Positions 1 to 10,328 of a DNA stretch of 64,000 nt are shown piece by piece. Under the pieces are notes generated by a model. It ran no database searches. It was not told the origin of the DNA and saw only the letters and a list, made by a program, of their open reading frames with translations. The position numbers and the translations under genes were made by a program. Positions within the stretch are counted from its first letter, which is position 1, and each line of letters opens with the position of its first letter. Origin of the DNA: Ascarosepion bandense (taxonomy: Eukaryota > Mollusca > Cephalopoda > Sepiida > Sepiidae); NCBI GenBank assembly GCA_037127315.1, contig JBBBDQ010001271.1, positions 1,905,501 through 1,969,500 of the forward strand, given 5' to 3'.

Positions 1-16
1 TGGTGAACGTTTAAAC

Positions 17-180
17 AATTTTTTTTTAATCATGTCACCCCGAGCAAGGCGGTAACGCCACTGAAGCGCAGGGGGCTACGTAGGAATGAAAAGATTGGAA
101 AAGAGACAGTTGGAAACCACATCCTAAACAAGGAACAAGGGATGAGCCTCTTCGCCTGTTCAATAGACGTGGGTGGAGTA
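17..180 (-). mobile_element. LINE-J-type 3' tail, variant body
   Basis: Read on the minus strand, this ends in the shared LINE-J tail (CCTTGCTCGGGGTGACATGATT then A-run). The roughly 100 bp before the tail differ from the RT-bearing copies but match 41765-41925 and 1500-1655. It is therefore either a sub-family of the LINE or a SINE that borrows its tail. No coding potential seen. Confidence 0.6.
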
Positions 181-762
181 TGAACCGGGCGATAGTTTAG
201 TCTATAAATGAATGTAGAGCTAGATTGGATGTACCTGAGAGCTGGGCTAGAAGGAAAGTTCTTCCCCCAAAAAGGTTAACCAACAAAACTTAAAGAAAAC
301 AGTAAAAAAGGAAGTAATGTTCTGGGCAAGTATTTTAAGCATTAAAATTATATCCCTTCAAAGTTTATAAATTCAAAGAATTTTAAAAAGTTTTGGGACA
401 AGGCGTTATTTTGAATGGTAGCGGTCATAATGAAAATCCTTTTAAGTTAAATGTTATGTGCATATCAGGCAATCCTTGTTCACAAAGGTAACTTATTGCT
501 CACCTTAATGATATTTTCAAGAAATACCAGATTAATGGAATGATTCGAACTTCTCCAGATATTATTCGAAAAAAAAAATTTCATAAATCATTAAAAATGT
601 ATAATACATGTATATGACAATGGAAAACATTATTCAAGCAAAAATCACTGGAAGAATAAAAATTGCTGGCAATTAAGTTAAAGTGGAAATGCTACGAAAG
701 TTAACAAAATTAAATGATTGAAACATCTATGAGGGTTATGTATTATCAAGGAGCCCATATTA

Positions 763-766
<4 letters not shown>
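181..766. other. AT-rich DNA, nothing recognised
   Basis: No open frame of note, no repeat recognised. Short A-runs only. Confidence 0.5.

Positions 767-816
<50 letters not shown>
767..816. repeat. (TA)n microsatellite
   Basis: Uninterrupted TA dinucleotides leading directly into the first copy of the duplicated 100-bp unit. Confidence 0.95.
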
Positions 817-818
<2 letters not shown>

Positions 819-917
819 GTTACGAAATAGATTAACTTGGACATATTTTTAAATTATTTGCTTAAAAATTATATTTGAGTACATACTCATTTTTTTTTAT
901 GATTATTATTAAACAGT

Positions 918-958
<41 letters not shown>

Positions 959-1053
959 ATGTTACGAAATAGATTAACTTGGACATATTTTTAAATTATT
1001 TGCTTAAACATTATATTTGAGTACATACTCATTTTTTTATGATTATTATTAAA

Positions 1054-1057
<4 letters not shown>
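817..1057. repeat. Duplicated 100-bp unit separated by (CA)n(TA)n
   Basis: Copy 1 (817-917) and copy 2 (958-1057) both begin AATGTTACGAAATAGATTAA and end TTATTAAACAGT. They differ at very few bases. Between them lies (CA)8 followed by (TA)n at about 917-958, and another (TA)n follows at 1058-1093. A third, much more diverged relative is at about 1331-1437 (TTTTACGAAAT... to ...TATACTCAAATACG). The arrangement looks like a tandem duplication mediated by TA tracts. Confidence 0.85.
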
Positions 1058-1096
<39 letters not shown>

Positions 1097-1141
1097 CCTA
1101 AAGGCCTGAATAATCGAGAACTTTTGTTAGGAAAATATGCG

Positions 1142-1225
1142 TCCTTCGACAGGATTCAAACCTGTGTCCCCTAGGGGAAGCCGTCAATTGATCTAATGTT
1201 TCTTAGACCGCTCAACCACAAAGGA
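1142..1225 (-). tRNA. tRNA-Leu-like sequence, probably pseudogene or SINE head
   Basis: On the minus strand there are a 7-bp acceptor stem (TCCTTTG with CGAAGGA, one G-T pair), a D-arm region GTTGAGCGGTCTAAG, a class-II variable arm CCCCTAGGGG and a perfect T-arm (ACAGG, loop, CCTGT). The T-arm carries a good B box, GGTTTGAATCC. The 84-nt length and long variable arm fit tRNA-Leu or tRNA-Ser. The loop could read CAA (Leu), but I cannot form a good 5-bp anticodon stem, so a decayed copy is more likely than a working gene. No CCA is encoded and the context is repetitive. Confidence 0.55.
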
Positions 1226-1453
1226 TTTGCAGTTAGACAAAGCTCGAATTAAGCCTTTAAACACACAATTTCCTGATTTTTAATAATATTGCTTTATTTT
1301 TTAATTCTAATGTAAACAAAGACAATTTATTTTACGAAATATCACAAAATTAATTAACTCCGACATATTTTTAGTTTATTTGTTTAAGTATTATTTTCTC
1401 TAGTATATACTCAAATACGTGTATTATTGATTAAGAATAATGTTTAAACAAAT

Positions 1454-1455
<2 letters not shown>

Positions 1456-1501
<46 letters not shown>
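1456..1501. repeat. (TG)n microsatellite
   Basis: Pure GT/TG run directly upstream of the LINE-J-type tail fragment. Its apparent Val-Cys open frame is an artefact of the repeat. Confidence 0.95.
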
Positions 1502-1504
<3 letters not shown>

Positions 1505-1655
1505 GAACAGGATGAGAGTTTTATCCCTTGTTTACTATTTGGGTTTGGGATTCTGGTTTCTCTTAAAGTCTTTTCATTTTCTTTCACTCCCAGTAAACCA
1601 ATGTGTCTTAGTGGCATTATTTTCTTGCTTGGGGTGAATTGATTTTTTAAAAGTT
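1502..1655 (+). mobile_element. LINE-J-type 3' tail, variant body (diverged)
   Basis: Plus-orientation relative of 17-180: a 'TTGAACAGGATGAG' start, a TCTTTTCATT block, then CTTGCTTGGGGTGAATTGATTTTTTAAAA. More diverged than the other copies, no coding sequence. Confidence 0.6.
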
Positions 1656-2039
1656 GCTATATTTATAAGGAAGAGTGTTCACTATCAGAAAAAGTTTGAT
1701 TGTAGATAGACAGGAATCAACACTGCATAGTGACTATCAGTTTCACCCCTCAGTGTGATAGACCATGTGAGTATTATTCTTAACTGATAGATGTTTAACT
1801 TTCATCTATATTTTTTGGTTCAATACAGAATCTCATTTACTGCCGACATTTTTTCTAACAAAGAAAGCATTTGTTCAAAATAGACAATATATTTGTAAAT
1901 AAAGAATAAAGAAGCATTACTACATCTCTCCGTCTAAGAATACATTTTTTGTTGTTTATCTATCGATATATCAATAATACATCTACAAACATACTTAACA
2001 AGCGAGGCGAGTTATCCATGTGTCACATACGATACTTTT
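1656..2039. other. AT-rich DNA, nothing recognised
   Basis: No repeat or coding signal recognised. Confidence 0.45.
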
Positions 2040-3790
2040 GAGTCGTTAGGGGGAAAAAAGTTAGAAAGAAAGGAAAACAATAAAAAGAAAGAAATGTGTC
2101 AAGTCAACAAGTATCCACCTCTGCAAAACGTCAGTTGCCTGTGTCTGTCTTTCTATTTCAGTGCATGAATGGGCAAAAAGACGACAAGCATAGGCAACAG
2201 AAAACAAGATGCAGGATAGAAGGAAGGGTTACAGTGGGTGAGATTAAGAAAAATAGACCAATAGCCAATGAGTGAATGTAGTCAAGATAACAAAATACTA
2301 ACAAATGATTAGGAGTGCAATAGAAAAAAATACAAAAAGTGGGAATGGGGAGTGAAATTGATTCAATGAACAAAAAGAAGAAAAGATTGAAAGAAGGAAA
2401 TTAGTAAATAAGCAGAAAAAAAAAGGGATAAAAGCTCAGAAAAAGAAAGCCAATAAAAGATCAATCGCAAACAGGAGGAGTAACAATGAGTATTGATTAA
2501 TAAAAAAGAAAATGAAACAATGACTGAAAAAAAAAATTAATTGCCGAATGAGTAAATGAATAAAATCTCATTTGAAAAGAGATTTGCAGATAAGAATTAA
2601 AATCATCAGAGGGGCTAACTTAGTGGTAATGAAGAAAATATGGAGACAGAAGAGTCTGAGACATGTAAAACATGGTGGTATTTAAAAGTCGTTGTAAAAA
2701 AAAATCTGTGTAAAATTAATATTTTTTATTAAACACAAATGAATCGGATAAAAACTTGAAAAAATAAATGACAAAAGAAAAAATGCTAAAGTGAACATAG
2801 GTGAATAAAAATATAAACTTGAAAGAAAAATGAAAGGAATAAAATATCTATTTGATGCATATTAAATCAGGAAATAAAATGAAAACTCTAACTGGTAAGC
2901 TAAGCATGAATAAATCGTGAGACAGTGAAGTGAACGAATATGTGAGAGAAGGTGATTAAATAAGGAAGAAAAGCGATGGAGAAGGAGAGAGATCTGGTTG
3001 AATGAAAACTCGTATGTGAGGAAAGAGATTGAGAAAGTAGATGAAGGAGTTGGAACAAGAGAAAATGAATGAACGAAAGATGGGGAAATGAATAAAGAAG
3101 AATAAAAAGACGTAGTAGGGAAAATAGAAAGGATTGAAATGAATTTTTTAAACGAAAAAGAAAGTGAACAAAAAAGACTGATAGATACAGGATTAAATGA
3201 ATGATAAAAAGAATGTTGAAATTAAAAGATGTAAGACTGAGTGAATGAGTTCAGAGCAGAAGACTGAATGAATGAAAAAGAGAGCGAATCAGAAAATTAG
3301 ATAAATTAAAACAGAAAATAAGAGCAAAGTATGACCCGGATATAAGATAAACTCGGATATAAGAGAGATTTTATATGGTCCCAAATTAGAGCCTGTGGTA
3401 AATGTATATAAAATAGACCCAATCCGGATATAAGAGAAACTCGGATATAAGATAACTTTATCCGGTCCCTACGACTCTCTTATATCCGGGTTACACTGTG
3501 AAATTAAAAAAATGATTAAAAAAAAGTAAATAAATAATAATGAAATAGGAAATAAAAATACTTATAGTGACAAGTGAAAATCTAAAGCGATAAAAGTGTT
3601 TTAGGGAAAATAAATTAAATTTTAAATGAATGAAAGAATAAATGACGAAAAACAAAACAAAACAAACAATTAATCGAGTGAAGAACTGATTAGGCAAAAG
3701 CGAATATGTTGACTTTCATCTGAATGAAAGACTGGATGAGCCTGTCAGTGAATGAGTAGATGGATGAATGAACGAGAATACACACAACTG
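2040..3790. repeat. Purine-skewed region with degenerate GAATGAAT-like repeats
   Basis: For about 1.7 kb the plus strand is dominated by A and G. Loose repeats of GAATGA, GAAAGAA and AATGAATAAA recur throughout, interrupted by the MITE candidate at 3327-3500. It reads like an old, degraded simple-sequence array. Open frames on the minus strand here (2158-2373, 3491-3697) are Phe/Leu-rich by-products of the skew, not genes. Confidence 0.6.
3327..3501. mobile_element. MITE candidate with pogo/Tigger-like terminal inverted repeats
   Basis: The left end reads AGTATGACCCGGATATAAG; the right end, reverse-complemented, reads CAGTGTAACCCGGATATAAG. CGGATATAAG occurs twice more in direct orientation inside (near 3350 and 3423). 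Ends of the CAGTG...CGATATAA type are characteristic of pogo/Tigger DNA transposons. At about 175 bp it can only be a non-autonomous remnant. No transposase is visible. Confidence 0.55.
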
Positions 3791-4519
3791 AACATGTGAA
3801 TGAAAATCTGGTTTTCACTGCCAGTCGTCACATTCGCTGTTACCATGGCTACCAAGGACAAACACACAGCGAAAAGCCTTCACAACAATGCCATCATCGT
3901 AAATGGATGATTAGACCGCAGCTGCAACCATGGTAATCTGTGCAGGAGTAGCAGCAAAATGGGCGGTGATTGAAAACAGTGTAGCAAAAGAACTGAACAC
4001 AATTTTGATTGTAGAAGCTAGCAGAATCTTTGCCCTCCGTGGTCGGGGGTGATTATTGCTCCAGGAAGTTTGCCTTTAGCTAAAAAGTCAAAAAGGAAAG
4101 TCCCTTACATTTCCCTCCCACCCTCGTTTTGGTAATACAAAAAATTGATTAAAGAAACAGACAATTTAAACATTTTTTGGTTAATTATTTTTGTTTGGAA
4201 AAAAAAACATTTGATTTGAAAAAAAGGTAACTGGAGAATTAAGAATGTTGCTTGTCTATGGATGACCGTCCTTAATTAATAACTTGTATTAATTATAATG
4301 AAAGATTTCTCTAGTGCTACCGAAATACATATGAGAGACACAGATTATAAATGGGTTCTGGAAATAAATTTGTGGTCGGTATTTATAAAAAATAAGCGAA
4401 TACAGGTTCAATTATCGGATGGTGCCTTTTTTTTAGTAAGACTTTCGATCCCTCAGTCAGTAGTCATTATTACTTTCACTGTTAAAAAATTCCCCTAAAC
4501 AAGGGTGTCTACGTAAACA
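3791..4519. other. Unassigned DNA; slightly GC-richer patch 3820-4090
   Basis: The patch at 3820-4090 is less AT-rich than its surroundings and contains a 22-codon open frame starting at the ATG near 3845 in good context. No splice or protein similarity could be argued. Nothing else recognised. Confidence 0.3.
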
Positions 4520-4800
4520 TATAGTCATGTGTATTTCCACACAGCTACATTCACTCATTGTACATATATACACACACGCGACAATCACGTGATAATCTTG
4601 CTTTCCCGCTCTTTTACGGGATGTATATATAGCAGACACGTAGTACACCCAGGTATTAGCAGCAGAACCAGAGAACACAAAGCAAGGTAGTTCACAGCTG
4701 CCCCCAATAGCAGCATGCTATTGCGGGGTATGCGTTCTTCAATATCAAGCAATTCTCTTACACACCCGCACTAATTGCAAGACACAAGTAGATGCCTTTT
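4520..4800. repeat. Repeat F copy 1, unclassified (LTR-like features)
   Basis: Shares ordered blocks with 15800-16140 in the same orientation: a CA-rich start, CACGTGATAA, TTTCCCGC, CACGTRGTAC, and CGCACTAATTGC followed by a T-rich stretch. Similarity is patchy, so both copies are old. A promoter or LTR identity is a guess only. Confidence 0.45.
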
Positions 4801-5275
4801 TATTTCTTTATATAATCAATCTTCTACCTAAAAACTTTTACACAATCTTCTGCAGAAAATGAAAGACATTTTAATCAGACACACTCAACGTCTGTACAAA
4901 GTATGTAAATCTTGTTATTTGTTAATATACTTTATTTTATAACAAATAATGCTTTGATCATTTATTCAATGTTTCATTTGTTAATTTGATGAGTGATTGC
5001 AACCATATAAATTTATTGTTGGAATGCAGAAATTTAGTTATGAAGTCTTTGGGAATGGCCTTGTGCCATCTAAAATCCAAACCTAAAATTTCTATGCATA
5101 TTGAAGCCCCAACAAACATATCTTCCTATTTAGTGTTTATACAATAATGTCAGATTAGAATAAATCCATGAATTGCTTAAAATGTACGTTTTGGGGCATA
5201 AAAGAAGTTAGAAGATAGAAAGATAGAGATAGGCATTTCATAAACTAAATAGCGTAATTGAGACTTAGCTCGCTG
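4801..5275. other. AT-rich DNA, nothing recognised
   Basis: No repeat or coding signal recognised. Confidence 0.4.
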
Positions 5276-5279
5276 TGAT

Positions 5280-5385
5280 AGCTTACGGTAGCTTAACGGT
5301 GAAGAACGCTTGGATTGATACTGGTTTTCCAGATTTAAAAAAAAAAAAACCGAGAAGAATAATGGTTCGATCCTTGCCTGATTTT
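5280..5385 (+). repeat. tRNA-like SINE head fragment
   Basis: A box-like GGTAGCTTAACGGTGAAGAA is followed about 70 nt later by the B box TGGTTCGATCCTTGCC, with an A-run inserted between them. It directly precedes repeat G copy 1 and may be its polymerase III head, although the copy at 14.57 kb lacks it. Confidence 0.45.
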
Positions 5386-6965
5386 GAAGAATTTAACAAA
5401 TGTTTTTGAAACTTTAAATTGTCATAAGCAAAAAAAAAAAAAGAAAAAAAAATTGAACCAATTCTTGCAAAAATTCATTATTCATAGAATTTTTTTTTCT
5501 TCGGATTAAAAATGTCCTTAATACAAACAAAAGCGTATCTATTAATGTCATAGCTTTATTTTATTTAAATTTTTTTTTTTAGTATTCGGAGCAGATTTTC
5601 GAAAAAAAAAAAAATGGTTACCTGTTTGGAAAAAAAAAAAAGAAAAGAAAAAAATTTGATTTACTTTCTTTAAGGAGACCTAAGTTTAACTAATTTTTTT
5701 TTTTAATCATATCACCCCAAGCAAGGCGGTCCACTGCCACTACAGCGCAGGGGGTTACATAGAGCGGTTGGGTATAGGAAATGTCAGAGGGAGGGTAATA
5801 GACGAGTTCGGGGTTACGTAGAGAGAGTGTTGGATGGAATGGGTGCGAGTTAGTGTGTTAGGAGGTGTCTATTGTCTCCTGGGGGTTGTAGCCGTCGGGG
5901 AAGCAATCATGCGGAAAGGAATTCCACAGGCGGGAACTGCGAGAAAAGAAGCAGTTGGAGTAGAAATTGTGGTTACATTTCGTCGGTTTCACTGTAAAGG
6001 GTGGGACCTAGTTGCCAATCTAGTATCTCGTGCAAATTCACACCTAGGGGGCACTAGTGATTTAAGTTCATCCGAGCAGAAGCCGTGAAAGTATTTATAG
6101 AAGAGGCACAGGGAAGCCACGTCACGCCGGTGAGAGAGTGACTGCAGGCGGTCAGCTAAATCGGTATCGATCACATTACAGATTCTCCGCTGTATTTTGT
6201 CAAAAAGCCCAAGGAGAATAGAAGGAGCACCCGACCAGATGTGGCAGCAGTATTCAATACACGGGCGGACGGTAGATTTATATACGTGCAGGATAGATTC
6301 AGGCGGAAATAATTTCCGGGCCCTGTACAGAGAGCCGACTTTCATAGCAGCGGATTTAGCAATGGATTCGACGTAGTCATTCCACTTGAGGTCCGCTGAG
6401 AGTGTCAGGCCGAGCAGGCGTAGTGTTTTACTCTCTGGGAGGCAAGCCTGTTCCATGCTAATCTTCGAAACAGAATGAAATTTCTTGAAATTACGTGTGT
6501 GTGGCGCGGAGGGAACAAATGTACAAAAGAAAAAAAGTTACCAAGATTTTCTAAAAGTAATAATTTCAAAAATAATTCCATTCATTTCTGAATAAATCCT
6601 GAAAGTTCCATGAAAACCCGACAATTATTTGATTTTCACAAGAATATTTAAATTAATGTGTTTTTCATTGGAAAAATCTGAGTTTCGTGATTTATAGTAA
6701 ACTCTGGTAAAAATCTAGTTGCCCGCTGACAAAAAAGCAACAAAAAAAAAAAAAATAATTAATAAAATAAATGAACAAAAAACGGAACAAACAAAATAAA
6801 CAAGAATTTTTACCAAAAGTTAGAAAGGATAAAAAATAAAAAAAATAAAACAATAACTTTGATCTTTTCTCTTCACTCTTCTTCAGTAATAACAAACATT
6901 TTGTCGATAAAACTTTGAAGTTTGGGGTCTCTTTTCTTCATGCGATGCTGTTTTTTCAGCGAATT
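5385..6965 (+). repeat. Repeat G copy 1, split by a LINE-J insertion
   Basis: Blocks at 5385-5690 and 6470-6965 together match the continuous stretch 14570-15335. Shared landmarks are AACCAATTCTT, TCATTATTCAT, AATGTCCTTA, CTAATGTCATAG, GAGCAGATTTTCG, TCCTGAAAG, AATTAATGTGTT, AATAACAAACATTTTG and GCTGTTTTTT. The intervening 5690-6470 is a LINE-J copy. No coding sequence; element class unknown. Confidence 0.7.
5690..6470 (-). pseudogene. LINE-J 3' fragment with RT C-terminal region, inserted in repeat G
   Basis: The minus-strand frame at 6456-5989 (155 codons) encodes the segment downstream of the RT catalytic box of a Jockey/CR1-type LINE. Landmarks are SKTLRLLGLTLSADLKWNDY, the connection VYKSTVRPCIEYCCHIWSGA, and DRLQSLSHRRDVASLCLFYK. 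It corresponds to residues after YADD in the 42.5-kb copy. The frame breaks near TRSHPLQ, beyond which only degraded sequence and the tail remain (poly-A equivalent at about 5690-5703). The 5' end is truncated, with no endonuclease or RT fingers. It cannot encode an active protein. Confidence 0.85.
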
Positions 6966-7018
6966 AGTGGGTGTGCCTACACTACAGCGTTTATATAGTA
7001 CTCTAGTAATAAGAACTC

Positions 7019-7241
7019 CTTGCATTCACTTACGCACAAATACCCTTGGGAAAGGTATTAATCCGTCTCTTCCCTCTAGTTATGGGTTAAATAACAGGAC
7101 AGATTAGGTTCTATAGCCTTGGCTGGCAACCAGTCTACCGCAGAAAGTAATGGCAATCTACTGTAGGATAATCTTCTGGCCAGTCAGTCATGTCTCTTCC
7201 GAGACATGATCGCCCAAAGCGTGTATCACCTTAACTGACTG
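7019..7241 (+). mobile_element. SINE-A copy 1, 5'-truncated, with target-site duplication
   Basis: Body of the SINE-A family in sense orientation, lacking the tRNA-like head: it begins at the CTTGCATTCACTTACGCAC block and ends TTAACTGACTG. An 11-bp duplication, AATAAGAACTC, flanks it at 7008-7018 and 7242-7252, which fixes the boundaries. Confidence 0.9.
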
Positions 7242-7252
7242 AATAAGAACTC

Positions 7253-7748
7253 AATTTAGTCTTGGTATAAAAAATATTTCCAGATAGTAAAGTCGACCAA
7301 AATACGAATTAGTAATAAGAAATGGCAAACTTCGCACAAAAGTATAGCATTTTTAACGACAATTTTTGGTTCTTTTTTTTTTTTTTTTGCACACAAAAAT
7401 AAACGTAAGCTTCAAGTCAGTTAAATAACTGCAGCCAGAATTTTAATTTCTAAAAAGTGAAAAAGTCCATATGGGTGACGACAAACAAAGAACTAAAAGA
7501 ATAAAATAGATGATGAGACAGTTACGAATAAAATTGGGTTCGTGAAATGTTTTTTTTTTTTAAGTCAAGGAATATAATAAGAATAAAACTGAAGTTTACA
7601 AAATTTCAATTAGGAAATGAACAATAAAAAAAAAATCGTCTGAAATAAAAAAAAATAAGAATCACCGTAGAAGTTATTCAAATAAAATATTTTCACCTTT
7701 CTAGTTTTCTTCTGATCGATATTTTCTTGAAGGCTTCATTAGGTGTAC
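7253..7748. other. AT-rich DNA with A/T runs
   Basis: Contains a T-run near 7372-7388. Nothing else recognised. Confidence 0.4.
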
Positions 7749-7756
7749 ATGTTAGT

Positions 7757-8073
7757 CAGTCAGTTAAGTGCAATACGTGATACACGCTTGGGCGATCATG
7801 TCTCTTTCGAGACATGACTGACTGTGCAGAAGATTATTCCGCAGTAGGTTGCCATTGCTTTCTGCGGTAGACTGGTTGCCAACCAAGACTATAGAACCCA
7901 ATCTGTCCTGTTATTTAACCCATAACTGGAAGGAAGAGACGGATAATGATTAATAGTATTAATTTAAGGTCTTTCCCAAGGGTATTTGTGCGTAAGTGAA
8001 TGCAATGAATTCGGCTGAAATTCGAACTCGGCTCCTCGATTTCTCGTTCCGAGCCGATATCCAATGCACCACA
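7757..8073 (-). mobile_element. SINE-A copy 2, full length
   Basis: On the minus strand it starts with a tRNA-derived head: the A-box region GTGGTGCATTGGATATCGGC, then the B box GAGTTCGAATTTC. The SINE-A body follows, ending CTTAACTGACTGACT. An 8-bp duplication, ATGTTAGT, occurs at 7749-7756 and 8074-8081. About 29 bp of extra AT-rich sequence lies near 7944-7972. The start of an apparent plus-strand open frame at 7996 is an artefact of this repeat. Confidence 0.9.
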
Positions 8074-8199
8074 ATGTTAGTAAGAGAGAGTTTTCTAATA
8101 ATATCGAAAGTTGGAAATTTCGGCCGTTGTATCCCCAGCCTTATCGATCTGAGTAACCTAGCCTACAGGCAATTCTGAACTGAGACATTTTTTTAATCT

Positions 8200-8565
8200 A
8201 TGAGGAGTAGACTCTTATCATCCCACTGGCTTTGCCTAGGGATGTATCGTAGCCTAGTTTGTGAATTTTTAGTGACATACTTCAATCCCAGGGCCAGGTA
8301 GCGTGTGCAATGGAAACATAGCAAATAGTTACTGAGTAGTACTAAAAAAGAACGTGACGAGATATCCCTAGACATGAGTAGTATAACGAAAATAGCCTAA
8401 CTCCGTAGATTAAATAAAAGTTTCAGTTCAGAACTGCAGAATCTGTTATCCAGTTCGATATACAACTGATGAAGGCCGGAAGATACAGCAGCCGAAACAT
8501 AGTGATAACATCAACAAAAATGACGACAATAGTCTGAATCTAAATGATAGTGTAACTCCTCACCC
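8200..8565 (+). repeat. SINE-C-like diverged repeat with hammerhead-like core
   Basis: A B-box-like block, CTTCAATCCCAG, occurs near 8280. The later block TAGATTAAATAAAAGTTTCA resembles the SINE-C body, and CTGATGA (8466-8472) followed by GAAA (8494-8497) is in the same relative place as in SINE-C. Very diverged; family assignment is tentative. Confidence 0.35.
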
Positions 8566-9232
8566 TAGAAATTACGAGAGAAATTACGAAGGTTTTAAAC
8601 CATAATATTGGTTTTGTCTTATTAACTGTAGTTTTACATTCATTGATTTTTTTTTCTCATTTTATAAATTGAAAACAAACAATGTTTTTGGCATTTTAAT
8701 AAGCTCTTGAAACATTCGGAAAAGTATTATTTTGTACTTTTATAATACAATATTTTGGGAGATAAAAATCTCTAAACAACATTAACTGGGTTTAACTTAA
8801 TAAAAATGATATTATTTTTCTATGCCTCATGAGGATTGAATGAGTTAAAAGTTGTATGGCGAGTTCAAATAATAAACAAAAGGATTGGGCAGAATGTATA
8901 AAAGTTATTTAATCGACAAGCAGTCGCCACTTAACATACATTTTCGATCAACGCACAGCCCTTCTTTCTCTGCATACGGGGCTTGATCCCTGATATCAAC
9001 TGAGCAATCAATATCAAATAACTAAGATTTCTGTCGGTTCTGACGTAAACTAAAGATGGCAACTCACTTTTTTTCTGGAAAGGCAATTAAGTTCCCTTTT
9101 CTTTGATTCAAACCACATCAAAGTTTAATTGACTTATTCTCAACGCTGAAATGTGACTATAGACCCATCAAAATAAGCAAAATATTTCCGAAATATTCGT
9201 GATTCAGATTAATTACGTTTATTTAGGCCAAA
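8566..9232. other. AT-rich DNA; short SINE-C-like scrap near 8980-9040
   Basis: CTTGATCCCTGATATCAACTGAGCAATCAA resembles the SINE-C head region near 19790 in parts. Otherwise nothing recognised. Confidence 0.3.
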
Positions 9233-9972
9233 TGAGTGGAGAGTGACAAGAAGGGACTACAAATAAACTTTAAGAAAACTGAGTGCATGGTCATCAGCAA
9301 AAGATACAACCCAAAATGCCAAATACAGGTGGAGGATAACAGAATCAAACAAGTACAAGAATTTAAGTACCTAGGAAGTGTTCTAACAGGAGATGGAAAG
9401 TGCGACACGGAAATCCGAAGGCGAATTGGCATGGCAAAGGACGCGTTCCAGAAGATGAGCAAAATACTAACACACAGGAAAATCTCAATAGAAACGAAGA
9501 AAAGAGTTCTAGACTGTTACGTGATGTCAGTTCTTCAATACGGCTGTGAAAGCTGGACAATATCATCGAAAATGAGGACAAAACTGGAAGCGGCCGAAAT
9601 GTGGTTCTACAGAAGGATGCTACGGATATCGTGGACTGAGCATACAAGCAACGACGAGGTGTTAGAAAGAATGGCAACAAAAAGGAAATTGATGCTGAGC
9701 ATCAGGAAGAGACAACTGAAGTTCCTGGGACATGCAATGAGGAAGGAGAGCCTGAAGAACCTGATACTGACTGGACAGATAGAAGGAAGGAGAGACAGAG
9801 GAAGGCAGCGGATAACATATTTGCAGGGACTGATCAGGTGGATGACGGAACGGGGGTTGCCAGGAGCAACAGGAGCAAACATACTAAGAGCCACAAGGAA
9901 TAGGGAGACGTGGAGATCCATGATCGCCTACGTCCTGAAGGGACAGGGCACATAGAAGAAGAAGAAGACTAT
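9233..9972 (+). pseudogene. RTE-type LINE, 5'-truncated, intact C-terminal reading frame
   Basis: An open frame of 239 codons (9236-9955) starts just after the RT catalytic region (ESDKKGLQINFKKTECMVIS) and runs to the natural stop. Conserved blocks are FKYLGSVLTGDGKCDTEIRR, RVLDCYVMSVLQYGCESWTI, AAEMWFYRRMLRISWTEH, and a terminal ETWRSMIAYVLKGQGT. These are typical of the RT thumb and C-terminal domain of RTE-clade elements in animals. The stop codon TAG runs straight into AAGAAGAAGAAG, so there is essentially no 3' UTR. A repeat tail of this kind, rather than poly(A), also fits RTE. The endonuclease and RT palm with YADD are missing, so the copy is dead on arrival. Almost identical in protein to the copy at 52.7 kb. 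Confidence 0.88.
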
Positions 9973-10323
9973 AAAATTTAATCAAGTTTTTTTCAATAAA
10001 TCAATTACAAAATTGGTCACTAAGGTGAAATAGTAATGTCTGTGTAGCTTAGTGGTGAATAACTTTCTTTTCTTCAATATTTTCAAATTCGTGAGGTAGT
10101 TCGAAAATCTGTTTTTGACTAATAAAAAAAAATTACCACCCTGCTGAGGAAAAGATCAAGGAAAATTTCGTGAGCAAAGGTAAAATATTTTTAACCAATG
10201 AAAAGAGAGCGACTTATAAAAAATAACAAATTGAACTTTCATTGATCCGTGTCATGTTTCTTTCTGACCAAAATGAGCCGACTACATGATCGAGTTGGCT
10301 ACATATTTCACAGTTTTTGGTGG
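9973..10323. other. AT-rich DNA, nothing recognised
   Basis: No coding or repeat signal recognised. Confidence 0.4.
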
Positions 10324-10328
10324 GTCAG

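Noticed and set aside
1440..1642. Open frames with long Val-Cys runs
   Set aside because: They translate the (TG)n microsatellite and a LINE-type tail.
2158..3697. Minus-strand Phe/Leu-rich frames resembling membrane proteins
   Set aside because: Produced by purine skew on the plus strand; no start context or conservation.
3845..3911. 22-codon frame with good start context
   Set aside because: Too short, no homology argument and no conserved neighbour.
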